Source: a virus
Length of the DNA: 37,443 bases
Virus record (IMG/VR): IMGVR_UViG_3300038701_001928
Span: 1 to 37,443 of that record
Reading direction: 5' to 3' (one strand)
The number at the start of each line of letters is the position of its first letter. Position 1 is the first letter of the stretch. Below, piece after piece: positions 18,063 through 25,189 of the stretch. A program made the translations under genes and the position numbers. Below the pieces are notes generated by a model that worked only from the letters and a program-made list of their open reading frames with translations, did not search any database and had not been told where the DNA came from.

Positions 18063-18827
18063 ATGACCCTATTAACACAATTATTAATGGCAGCGGCAAC
18101 GCGCAACCAACAAGCCCAAAACGTACGTGCGGTTAGTTTTGATGGGGCAAATGATTATCTTACACGCGGCGCAGGATATACGGGCGCGGCGGATAGTAAA
18201 AAAGGCACGGTTTCATTCTGGATTAAGCTTAATTCAAGTGGCAATGGAGTCCGCCAAAAAATCTTGGGGTGTTCTGATAATGACGCATATATAGAACGCC
18301 AATCTGATAATACATTTAGACTCCGCATGGAGGCAACATCCGGTGGGGCAAGTGTAGATGCAGAAACATCCGGAACATATACCGATGCAGACGGATGGTT
18401 AAACTTATTGGCATCATGGGATGCGGAATTATCTTTATGTCATTTATACATTAACGATACAGACGATTTGGCAGCATCCCCAAGCTTTAACAACACCAAT
18501 ATTGATTACACCCACGCAGAAGAAACCGTAGGGGCGCTTGATGGTGGCGGAAGGGAACTTGATGCAGATTTGGCGGAAGTTTATTTTAACATAGCCGAAT
18601 ATATAGATTTATCAGTAGAATCTAATAGACGTAAATTTATTACCACAGAAGGTAAGCCAAGTAATTTGGGATCGGACGGATCAACCCCCACAGGCACAGC
18701 GCCTATATTATATTTATCACTTGCCGCCGCCGCCGCGGTGAATACATTTGCAACCAACAAAGGTGCGGGCGGTGGAATGTCAATTACTGGAACTTTAACA
18801 GAAGCAAGCACAAGCCCAAGCGACTAA
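18063..18827 (+). CDS. LamG-like domain tail protein
   Basis: 254 residues. After a short hydrophobic N-terminus, AVSFDGANDYLTRG ... KGTVSFWIKLNSSG ... and LNLLASWDAELSLCHLYINDTD give the standard laminin G / concanavalin-A-like lectin pattern (about residues 22-210). Such domains bind carbohydrates, so a receptor-binding fibre subunit is probable. The C-terminus is alanine/threonine rich. It begins three bases after the fibre gene. Confidence 0.75.
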   Translation: MTLLTQLLMAAATRNQQAQNVRAVSFDGANDYLTRGAGYTGAADSKKGTVSFWIKLNSSGNGVRQKILGCSDNDAYIERQSDNTFRLRMEATSGGASVDAETSGTYTDADGWLNLLASWDAELSLCHLYINDTDDLAASPSFNNTNIDYTHAEETVGALDGGGRELDADLAEVYFNIAEYIDLSVESNRRKFITTEGKPSNLGSDGSTPTGTAPILYLSLAAAAAVNTFATNKGAGGGMSITGTLTEASTSPSD

Positions 18828-18840
18828 AAGGAAACTTAAA

Positions 18841-19464
18841 ATGCCAAACACACATATTAACTCTTCATTACAGCCCGTAAATCCAAAAGAATTGTACCCA
18901 TCAAGCGTATTTCCTATGAATAGGGATAAAATAACCGCGCCGGATGGCAAAGATTATTGGAAGATCAACCCGCCGCGCAGCCGCCCAAATGAAAATCAAA
19001 ACGCGGTGGAAGACGGTTATGAAATTGTGGATGATAAAGGCTATGAAAAATTAGTAATCACATCCAAGCCGCCGGAAGAAATTGAAGCCAATTTGGTTAA
19101 TACAAAATTGCGGGCATATGCAAAAATCAATAATGCCGCAGAAGCAAAGCGGCTTCAATATATAACGCCTGGCGCCGGACAAGCAAACAGTTACCGCCAA
19201 AAATATGAAGAAGCGCTTGCATTTTTGGATGATACAGACCCGCAAGCCGGAGATTACCCATATATCTTTTTAGAAGCCGCCGCAACAGGGGCCGGCACAA
19301 TCGAAGTGGCACAACTAATTGTCAGTACACGCAATTTATTTGTGCAGCTTGATGCGGTAATAGAATCGAAGCGCCGCGGGTATGTGGTGGCTATTGATGC
19401 CGCGGGCACAAAAGAAGACGTAGAATCAATTTTAGAAAGTGTAAGTTATGAATTACCAGATTGA
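18841..19464 (+). CDS. Tail fibre assembly-like protein
   Basis: 207 residues. Residues 95-130 hold the pattern AEAKRLQYITPGAGQANSY followed by RQKYEEALAFL, which is characteristic of DUF4376-like and fibre-assembly proteins where a conserved helix follows ITPGxGQ. The N-terminal part (DGKDYWKINPPRSRPNENQNAVEDGYEIVDDKGYEK) resembles other fibre-cap proteins. Its end overlaps the DUF1353 gene by 17 bases. Confidence 0.65.
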   Translation: MPNTHINSSLQPVNPKELYPSSVFPMNRDKITAPDGKDYWKINPPRSRPNENQNAVEDGYEIVDDKGYEKLVITSKPPEEIEANLVNTKLRAYAKINNAAEAKRLQYITPGAGQANSYRQKYEEALAFLDDTDPQAGDYPYIFLEAAATGAGTIEVAQLIVSTRNLFVQLDAVIESKRRGYVVAIDAAGTKEDVESILESVSYELPD

Positions 19465-19843
19465 AGTTATTACAAATATTAATGATATTGCGAATCATCC
19501 CGATGTACGTTGGCAAGCCCGCAATATTTCAGTGAACATGAAGCCTTGGACGGTTACACTTAAAATAAATGGTGAGCCAAAAACGTTTACCGTGCCAAAA
19601 GGGTTTCAAGCAGATGGATCGAGCGCGGCAAGTATTTCTTCAATCATAGGAATTATGGCAGATGGCAGAAACCGCCCCGCATGGCTTTTACATGATTATC
19701 TTTATGACCACAGCAACGGTTTAACCCGCAAACAAGCAGATTATATTTTTTATTATATGCTAAAGGCTTTAAATATGGGTGATTTTAGGGCAAAATTAGC
19801 ATATGCCGCCGCAAGACTTGCGGGGTGGATTTACTGGAATTAA
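19448..19843 (+). CDS. DUF1353 protein
   Basis: 131 residues with the DUF1353 signature: FTVPKGFQADGSSAAS, RPAWLLHDYLYDHS, and LTRKQADYIFYYMLKALNMG. DUF1353 genes lie next to lysis genes in many proteobacterial phages; their role is not established, although the HDYLY motif hints at an enzymatic centre. It leads the lysis cassette here. Confidence 0.88.
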   Translation: MNYQIEVITNINDIANHPDVRWQARNISVNMKPWTVTLKINGEPKTFTVPKGFQADGSSAASISSIIGIMADGRNRPAWLLHDYLYDHSNGLTRKQADYIFYYMLKALNMGDFRAKLAYAAARLAGWIYWN

Positions 19844-19864
19844 TTATATTGTGGGGAATAAATT

Positions 19865-20119
19865 TTGTTTGTAGATTGGATAATGGAATATTGGCCCATT
19901 ATAGCATTTTTAAGCGCCCATTTATTGGCATTATTGATTGCCATTATTAAATTTAGCAATAGGTTTGCGAAGTTGGAAACCCGTATTGAACACATAGAAA
20001 AGAATCAGGACGATACCCAAAGCCTAGCTTTAAAGGTTGCGGGATTGGTTGCAGATACTCGAAATGTAAGGGAAAGCATTTTAAGGATAGAAGCGCACTT
20101 ACTTAAAGATAGAAAGTGA
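19865..20119 (+). CDS. Small membrane coiled-coil protein (DUF2730-like), holin candidate
   Basis: 84 residues. Residues 10-29 form one membrane segment (PIIAFLSAHLLALLIAIIKF), followed by a coiled coil (LETRIEHIEKNQDD... LRIEAHL). This shape matches DUF2730-type phage proteins in lysis regions. The start is TTG at 19865, supported by GGGGA seven bases upstream; an ATG 18 bases later would remove the first residues but keep the membrane segment. It could be the holin or a holin partner. Confidence 0.65.
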   Translation: MFVDWIMEYWPIIAFLSAHLLALLIAIIKFSNRFAKLETRIEHIEKNQDDTQSLALKVAGLVADTRNVRESILRIEAHLLKDRK

Positions 20120-20123
20120 AGCC

Positions 20124-20522
20124 ATGAATATTGCTTTGATTGAAGACAGCGAAATTTTCAGACACTTATTTATTATTTATGCAAAAGATTTGGGGCTTTC
20201 TAATATATCGGAGTTTTCTAATTTAGAAAAATTTAAACAATCACAAATTAATTTTGATTTGGTGTTTACTGATTTAAATTTACCCGATGCGTGGGGGCAT
20301 GATACAGTAAACCACATAAGACAAAAAAATAAGTCTTGTTATTTAGTGGTAGTTACAGCCCTTGCAGGGCAATATTTTACGGGTACAATAGCCGCAGAAT
20401 TAATAAAGTCCGGTGCAAACGAAGCCATTTCTAAGGATGATTTAAACCCTAAAAAGCTTTCTTTTATTCTGCAAAACGCAAACAGTTATTTAGGAAACCA
20501 TAAAAATGAATCTCAATTATGA
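20124..20522 (+). CDS. Stand-alone response-regulator receiver domain
   Basis: 132 residues forming a full CheY-like receiver with no output domain. The acidic pocket is ED at residues 7-8, the phosphoacceptor is D50 in VFTDLNLPD, T78 lies in VVVTAL, and K104 in ISKDDL is the conserved lysine. The set is intact, so phosphorylation by a host histidine kinase or small phosphodonors is plausible. It sits between the holin candidate and the endolysin, and its end overlaps the endolysin start by 17 bases. A stand-alone receiver in a lysis cassette is unusual. Confidence 0.88.
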   Translation: MNIALIEDSEIFRHLFIIYAKDLGLSNISEFSNLEKFKQSQINFDLVFTDLNLPDAWGHDTVNHIRQKNKSCYLVVVTALAGQYFTGTIAAELIKSGANEAISKDDLNPKKLSFILQNANSYLGNHKNESQL

Positions 20523-21321
20523 AACCTTTTTTGCCTATGTCAGAAATGCCCCATTTGGCGGGCGTTTAACCATTTCACAAGTACAGGGTTTAGAAGCCGT
20601 TTTAAGAGCGTTTAAAGACGGTGGGCACAAAGACCCAAGATTTTTGGCATACATCATGGCAACGGCATACCATGAGACAGGCGGCAAAATTCAGGCGGTT
20701 AGGGAAGGTTTTGCAAAAACAGATGCCGCCGCCCGCAAAATTGTTTCTAAATACAAGTATGGCAAACCGGATGAAATCACAGGGCACGTATATTATGGGC
20801 GCGGTTTGGTACAACTTACATGGAAAGAAAATTATGCAACCGCACGGGAATTAACGGGCTTTGATCTTGTTAATAATCCAGATAAGGCGCTGGATTTGCA
20901 AATAAGTGCCTATATTCTTGTGGAAGGCATGGTACAGGGCTTGTTTACAGGTAAAGCCCTAAAAGACTATTTCAAAGAAGGTTATGAGAATCCAGAAGGG
21001 GCGCGCAAAATTGTGAACGGCACAGACAAAGACGAATTAATAGCCGGATATTACTTTAATTTTATTGGCGCGATTGAAAAAGCCACACAAGCCGAAAAAC
21101 CAAAAGATGTGACAAAGGAAAAGGCACAGCCGGATAAACCAAACTTGGCAACCGATCAAACATTACTTGGCGGTATTTCCGCGGTGGCAGGATCGGGCGC
21201 GCTTGGCGTGTTTTCTTCAATTGATTCCCCATGGGCATTGGCGGCATTCGCCATTGTGTGTGTGGGCGCATGGGCGTTTTTAACCGGACGTTTAAAAATT
21301 ATTCGTGAAGCGGGCGCATAG
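20506..21321 (+). CDS. GH19-like endolysin with C-terminal membrane hairpin
   Basis: 271 residues. Residues 1-190 resemble glycoside hydrolase 19 / chitinase-like endolysins: E57 in AYHETGG is the likely catalytic acid, and YYGRGLVQLTWKENY (about 97-110) is the family's substrate-cleft motif. A lysine/proline linker (195-213) leads to two hydrophobic segments, about 221-239 and 243-260, ending RLKIIREAGA. It would cleave peptidoglycan and may be membrane anchored. It overlaps the receiver gene and the spanin gene. Confidence 0.88.
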   Translation: MNLNYETFFAYVRNAPFGGRLTISQVQGLEAVLRAFKDGGHKDPRFLAYIMATAYHETGGKIQAVREGFAKTDAAARKIVSKYKYGKPDEITGHVYYGRGLVQLTWKENYATARELTGFDLVNNPDKALDLQISAYILVEGMVQGLFTGKALKDYFKEGYENPEGARKIVNGTDKDELIAGYYFNFIGAIEKATQAEKPKDVTKEKAQPDKPNLATDQTLLGGISAVAGSGALGVFSSIDSPWALAAFAIVCVGAWAFLTGRLKIIREAGA

Positions 21322-21596
21322 TGACCAAATTATATTTATATATTGCGGGTTTTTTGGCGGTGATGTTATTTTGGATGCATTATCAAGGCATTTTACTGGA
21401 AAACAAAGCCCTTGCCGCCACAGTCAAAATACAAAAAAGAACTATTGCCGCGCTTGATGAAAGAGACATTTTGTTAAAGCAAGCATACGAAGAAGAAAGG
21501 GAAATATTGGATGAAATACGGAATACGCCGGAAGATCAAGACGGCCCTATTGCTCCTGTTTTGCGCAACACTATTAAGCTCTTGTCAGACCCCTAA
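21321..21596 (+). CDS. Rz: Inner-membrane spanin (Rz-like)
   Basis: 91 residues: a membrane segment near residues 4-20 (LYLYIAGFLAVMLFWMH) and then a charged coiled coil with KRTIAALDERDILLKQAYEEE, the i-spanin layout. GTG start at 21321 overlaps the endolysin stop TAG. It pairs with the overlapping o-spanin gene to fuse inner and outer membranes in the last step of lysis, which implies a Gram-negative host. Confidence 0.82.
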   Translation: MTKLYLYIAGFLAVMLFWMHYQGILLENKALAATVKIQKRTIAALDERDILLKQAYEEEREILDEIRNTPEDQDGPIAPVLRNTIKLLSDP

Positions 21597-21768
21597 AGCC
21601 GAACTTCCCGAATCCTTGTTTATTGTGCCGGAATATCCTAAATATCCGGAGAATTTGACTCGGCAATCACAAGCCGCGGAATGGATAACAAAGGCAAAGA
21701 CAAGTTACAAACAGTGTGTTATTAATAATAATACGATTAAAAAAATCATCCGGAGCGATTCAAAATGA
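21511..21768 (+). CDS. Rz1: Outer-membrane spanin lipoprotein (Rz1-like)
   Basis: 85 residues in a different frame, starting inside the i-spanin gene and running past its end. The signal sequence RRKIKTALLLLFCATLLSSC has a lipobox LSSC with the lipid-bearing cysteine at residue 25, leaving a mature lipoprotein of about 61 residues with several prolines. The stop overlaps the next gene (ATGA). Architecture and place identify the Rz1 partner. Confidence 0.84.
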   Translation: MKYGIRRKIKTALLLLFCATLLSSCQTPKAELPESLFIVPEYPKYPENLTRQSQAAEWITKAKTSYKQCVINNNTIKKIIRSDSK

Positions 21769-22088
21769 CAGCTAAAGCAAAAATACTTGACACAACGGTA
21801 GGCGAAAACGGCGCAGAACAAGTAATTAATGACCGTTTTTTAAGGGATAACATCCCTTTAAGATTGCACTTTGATGTTGGAAGCGGCGACACCCTGCAAG
21901 TACAAGGGCGCGTTGAATCTTCCGATAATTGGGATAATCTTTACACCGTTACTACGGAACAACCCATAGATGTTTACCCAAGCAAACGCATGCGGGTAAT
22001 CCGTACGGTGGATGGCGGCACGGAAGATTCAGTCTGTTACGTGCAAAACCAATACGAAGCAACTTTAACATTTACCACGCACGAATAA
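21765..22088 (+). CDS. Hypothetical beta-rich virion protein
   Basis: 107 residues, beta-rich (PLRLHFDVGSGDTLQVQGRVESSDNWDNLYTVTTEQ). The pattern of a small jelly-roll or Ig-like structural protein that accompanies tail spike genes is visible, but I cannot name the family. It overlaps the o-spanin stop by four bases and leads directly to the spike gene. Confidence 0.55.
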   Translation: MTAKAKILDTTVGENGAEQVINDRFLRDNIPLRLHFDVGSGDTLQVQGRVESSDNWDNLYTVTTEQPIDVYPSKRMRVIRTVDGGTEDSVCYVQNQYEATLTFTTHE

Positions 22089-22097
22089 GGTTTAATC

Positions 22098-23741
22098 ATG
22101 GCACTAGCTAGAAGATCAATTACAAGACTTCCCGTTGATGTGGATGGCGGTTATTCATATGTTGAGCCGCCGGAAAACTTGGCGGAAAAATTTGGTTTAT
22201 ATGTAGATCCGGTAAATGATATTTACTATTTTGACGGTAAACGCTTTTTAGATCAGGCAGAGTTTTTAACGGCATCCGGTGGTACTGCAATTACAGACGG
22301 TTTAAGGTGGCAAAATTACAGTACGCCGGATGCAACAAACTGGATTACCAACGGTACATTTGATGAAAATATAGATTTTTGGGATACCGGAAACGAATCC
22401 GCAATTATGAATCATAATGATGTGGACAACACATTACATTATGAACTTAACGGAACACAATATAACGGGCCGTCACAAACCTTTGAAGGTGAAAAAAGCA
22501 AGGTTTACAGGATTACCGCAACGATTAGCAAGAAAAGCGGTACACCAAACCCGCAATTGCTTGTCCAAAGTAATGGCATTACATCAAAAAGCGGACTAAT
22601 TGGCGGCACATCAACCGTTACCTTAAACGGTGTTACACATGAAGATAATGATATAACCGTACGCGCATATGCTAATGTTGGCACAAGCGCAATATTTGAA
22701 TTAGATAATGTTTCTGCTTATGAGGTTGTGCCGTTTAAGGGTTATGTTCAAGCACAAATATCCGGAAAAATAACGGGCACTTTGCCCGCAGATGTAACAA
22801 CCCGCCAAACATTAATAGCGTTGGACGCAGATGAAGACAACGCCACACACAAAAGTTATACATACATTGATTTAGAAGGCGGTAAGCTGATTTATAAAAA
22901 CGGTCAAAAGAAAAACGGCACGGATGCAGTAACAGCAACCGCCATTGACCTTGCAACCGGATTTACAGGGGGCGAAGCATTTGAATTAGATTTTGCTATA
23001 TTAAATGGATATATTGCCGCCAAGTGTAATGAACAGGCATTAGTAGTTGAAAACGCCGGAACATTGAACGGTGCAGCGCGGATGCACCTTAACCGCCGCG
23101 CATCCGGTACGGAATTTGGTAATCAAGATTCAGTATTTGCCTTTTATAGCACATTTACTTTACCGCCTGGCGCCGCACTTAATTTTGTTATACACCACGG
23201 CGACTCATACGGTGGTATTAAATCCATTATTGATAATGAAACGGATGCAGTTATTTTAGGCACAAATATTGGTGGATCAACATTGCCGGATGCAGTCACA
23301 CGCGCATTGAATGTGGCAACTTCTTATGCGGATGACGTAAACACATTTTGGGATGGCGCAGCTAACGGCATTGATGAATTTGGCGGATTTGATTTGTGGA
23401 TGGCGGAATATCAGAAACTTAAAGATGCCTATGGTGATCGCATTATAGTGATGCCGCCAATCGCAAGGCTTTATACATCTTCATCCGAAAAGAACACAGC
23501 CTTTGCAATACAAGCGGCCTTGGCAACGATGTTTGGAGAAAATTATATTGATGCCCAAGCCATTTTTGCCACGCTTGCCACAGGAAGCACGGAAGATCAA
23601 AACGCGCTTTCAGAAGGAACGGCCCCGCCTTCCACATTGCCGGATGGCGTACACCCATCAACCGCCGCATATCAAGCCGTGTGGGATGGTGCAACCGGAA
23701 TACCAGGACTTGGAGCAAGAGTCACAGCGTTATTGGCATAA
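22098..23741 (+). CDS. Tail spike with carbohydrate-binding and SGNH hydrolase domains
   Basis: 547 residues. Residues 1-60 look like a virion-attachment segment; 83-210 (TNGTFDENIDFW ... AIFELDNVSAYEV) resemble a CBM4/9-type carbohydrate-binding domain; 215-350 are another beta domain; 360-547 form an SGNH/GDSL esterase with S370 in HHGDSYGG and the D516/H519 pair in PDGVHPS. It may deacetylate capsule or O-antigen, or otherwise act on glycans. It is the last gene of the late operon and follows lysis. Confidence 0.78.
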   Translation: MALARRSITRLPVDVDGGYSYVEPPENLAEKFGLYVDPVNDIYYFDGKRFLDQAEFLTASGGTAITDGLRWQNYSTPDATNWITNGTFDENIDFWDTGNESAIMNHNDVDNTLHYELNGTQYNGPSQTFEGEKSKVYRITATISKKSGTPNPQLLVQSNGITSKSGLIGGTSTVTLNGVTHEDNDITVRAYANVGTSAIFELDNVSAYEVVPFKGYVQAQISGKITGTLPADVTTRQTLIALDADEDNATHKSYTYIDLEGGKLIYKNGQKKNGTDAVTATAIDLATGFTGGEAFELDFAILNGYIAAKCNEQALVVENAGTLNGAARMHLNRRASGTEFGNQDSVFAFYSTFTLPPGAALNFVIHHGDSYGGIKSIIDNETDAVILGTNIGGSTLPDAVTRALNVATSYADDVNTFWDGAANGIDEFGGFDLWMAEYQKLKDAYGDRIIVMPPIARLYTSSSEKNTAFAIQAALATMFGENYIDAQAIFATLATGSTEDQNALSEGTAPPSTLPDGVHPSTAAYQAVWDGATGIPGLGARVTALLA

Positions 23742-23766
23742 GAACTTCATAAACCTACCCTAAATA

Positions 23767-23804
23767 GAAAGCCCCGCGATCCTAGAGAGATTGGCGGGGC
23801 TTTC
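23767..23804 (+). terminator. Bidirectional terminator at end of late operon
   Basis: A perfect 11-bp stem, GAAAGCCCCGC (23767-23777) and GCGGGGCTTTC (23794-23804), with a 16-base loop. It lies between the late operon on + and the only minus-strand gene, which converge. T-runs are short on both sides, but the GC-rich stem with flanking A/T suits both directions. Confidence 0.75.
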
Positions 23805-23879
23805 AGCCTTAAATAAATGGTAAGTAAATGTAAGGAAGCTTCATTATGCACACATACATTTCTTGCCGCAAGCTATTAA

Positions 23880-24122
23880 TTAGCATCCGCCCCTAAAAAC
23901 ACCAACTTTTTTGCCCGTAAATTCAATTTCAGCCCCTTCTAATAATTCAAGGGGCACATTGTCACCACATAGATCAAACAACGTGTTGTGCGCGCAAAAT
24001 TTGGCGTGTTCTGCGCTTATTTCATCCCCCGCCATTTCATAAAATCGTGCCGCATGACTCATATATCGTGCCGCTTTTAATAAACAGTCATTTACCGGAT
24101 CTATTACATTTAAACTTGTCAT
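23880..24122 (-). CDS. Hypothetical minus-strand gene
   Basis: 80 residues from the ATG at 24122; a longer form starting at 24137 is possible, but AAAGGTAAG lies right before the second ATG, which I prefer. The sequence is helical and mixed: NDCLLKAARYMSHAARFYEMAGDEISAEHAKFCAHNTLFDLCGDNVPLELLEG. No family is recognised. It is the only minus-strand gene in the window, divergent from the right-arm operon, so it may be an early regulator or anti-host gene. Confidence 0.6.
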   Translation of the reverse strand: MTSLNVIDPVNDCLLKAARYMSHAARFYEMAGDEISAEHAKFCAHNTLFDLCGDNVPLELLEGAEIEFTGKKVGVFRGGC

Positions 24123-24150
24123 ATACTTACCTTTCATGTTGTGTGGAAAA

Positions 24151-24203
24151 ATGCACTATTTGCGCTTTTTGACGTTGTTATAATGCACATACTGCGTTAA
24201 TAT
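24151..24203 (+). promoter_or_regulatory. Divergent promoter region with shared motif (promoter 1)
   Basis: Plus strand: TTGTTA at 24175-24180, 17-base spacer, TAATAT at 24198-24203, with the internal pattern TTG-N6-TGC-N6-TGCG found at two other promoters. Also present are GCAAATAGTGC on the minus strand (24153-24163) and GTTATAATGCA (24177-24187), sequences repeated elsewhere. The minus copy lies 22-30 bases before the minus-strand gene and has the same spacing of elements, but a poor -10 box. Likely promoter plus operator. Confidence 0.7.
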
Positions 24204-24234
24204 AGTCAATAATATTTAACAGAAAGTAAACGCT

Positions 24235-24387
24235 ATGGAGTCATTATCGCCAGAATTAAGGCGCGCCATTATGAAGTATGCCGCAAGCGAATCACTTTCT
24301 TTTAACGAAGCTTTAAATGAAATTGCAGCACTTGGATTACAAAAAGCCGCTGAAAAAACACAAAAAACCAGATTTTTTTCATGTTAA
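24235..24387 (+). CDS. Small ribbon-helix-helix-like protein
   Basis: 50 residues, below the usual size cutoff. ELRRAIMKYAASESLS, then FNEALNEIAALGLQKAAEK match the two-helix part of ribbon-helix-helix (CopG/Arc-like) DNA-binding proteins, which typically read SxxEAlxxiaxxGLxk. An AGAAAG Shine-Dalgarno precedes the ATG. It is the first gene behind promoter 1, a good place for an autoregulator. The N-terminal beta strand is not clear, so the assignment is tentative. Confidence 0.6.
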   Translation: MESLSPELRRAIMKYAASESLSFNEALNEIAALGLQKAAEKTQKTRFFSC

Positions 24388-24665
24388 TAACTACTGTATA
24401 AACCTGTTAATAACTTATGGATTATTTGTTTATAAAATTAGAAATTATTAATGCACAGATTTATGCCTAGAGTTATTCAAATGGTTATCCCCACACGTAC
24501 AGCATTGTTATAAAAAATAAAAACGCATTTTTTTTGAGTTATGCACAACCACAAACAACAACATAATTAAAAAGTATTATTTTATTATGATTATTGTTTG
24601 TACCGATTGAGAGGGCTTAAATATTTTTTCTTGTCAGGTGTTATTTTTTCTGTTTTTAAATAAAG
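24388..24665 (+). other. AT-rich non-coding region, origin candidate
   Basis: 278 AT-rich bases with no gene. Two direct copies of TGTTAATAACT occur at 24382-24392 and 24405-24415. Three same-strand DnaA-box-like words are present: TTATTCAAA (24473), TTATCCCCA (24485) and TTATGCACA (24539), matching TTATCCACA at 7, 8 and 8 of 9 positions. Long A/T tracts lie downstream. These fit a replication origin that uses host DnaA, but matches in AT-rich DNA can be chance. Confidence 0.4.
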
Positions 24666-24743
24666 GGTGCGGTAGATCAGCTAGGTTAGATCGTTGGTTT
24701 CATACACCAAAGGACGTAGGTTCGAATCCTACCCGCGCAACCA
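24666..24743 (+). tRNA. tRNA with CAU anticodon (Met or Ile2)
   Basis: A 78-base cloverleaf: acceptor GGTGCGG with CCGCGCA, D-stem GATC/GATC, anticodon stem TTGGT/ACCAA with loop TTCATAC, variable loop AGGAC, T-stem GTAGG/CCTAC with loop TTCGAAT, discriminator A and encoded CCA. The anticodon is CAU. The first pair is G1 with A72, a mismatch, and pair 3 is G-U. The anticodon stem lacks the GGG/CCC pairs of initiator tRNA. Elongator Met and lysidine-modified Ile2 reading AUA are both possible; AUA is frequent in these genes. Confidence 0.88.
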
Positions 24744-24760
24744 AAACGGGTAAGTAAATT

Positions 24761-25189
24761 ATGACATTTCAACAACCGCCAAAAAAATCATGGCATCAAT
24801 ACAAAAAAGTTGCACCCAAGGGCGCTAGGACAAGCGCCAATGGAATCGTTTTTCACAGCAAAACCGAAAAAGACCGCTATGAGCATTTAAGATTATTGCA
24901 AATGGCAAAAGAAATTAGCGGGCTTGAAACACAAGTGCGGTTTGATCTTAAATCATTTGGCGAACATCCCTTTATTGTTATGGCCGGCATAAAATGTGCG
25001 CATTACACATGCGATTTTTTCTATATTGAACACGGCGCAACGCCGGACGAAGACAGGGTTATAATTGAAGACACCAAAGGTTATATGGATGAAAACAGCA
25101 AATTGCGCATACGCGTGTTTGAAGCATTTTATGGGCACAAAGTCAGGATTGTAAAAAAAGTGAAAGGCAAAGGATGGGTAATCAATTAG
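24761..25189 (+). CDS. DUF1064 protein, PD-(D/E)XK-like nuclease
   Basis: 142 residues of DUF1064. The segment NGIVFHSKTEKDRYEHLRLLQMAKEISGLETQVRFDL leads into HYTCDFFYIE and EDTKGY, an acidic/lysine set (D in CDFFY, E-D-T-K) consistent with a PD-(D/E)XK nuclease or Holliday-junction-resolvase-like core. In phages this family replaces RusA-type resolvases by context. It follows the tRNA by 17 bases with GGGTAAG as Shine-Dalgarno. It overlaps the DUF1643 gene by 16 bases. Confidence 0.82.
   Translation: MTFQQPPKKSWHQYKKVAPKGARTSANGIVFHSKTEKDRYEHLRLLQMAKEISGLETQVRFDLKSFGEHPFIVMAGIKCAHYTCDFFYIEHGATPDEDRVIIEDTKGYMDENSKLRIRVFEAFYGHKVRIVKKVKGKGWVIN

Noticed and set aside
23846-23896. 16-residue ORF after AAGGAAG
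   Set aside because: It lies beyond the late terminator with no visible promoter, is very short, and overlaps the end of the minus-strand gene. Probably chance or a remnant.
24169-24184. TTGACG followed by TATAAT
   Set aside because: The boxes are only four bases apart, far too close for a promoter. The TTGTTA/TAATAT pair with a 17-base spacer fits better.
24666-24743. Initiator tRNA identity
   Set aside because: The mismatch at 1-72 suggests it, but position 1 is G rather than the usual C and the anticodon stem lacks GGG/CCC. Kept as Met/Ile2 type with doubt.
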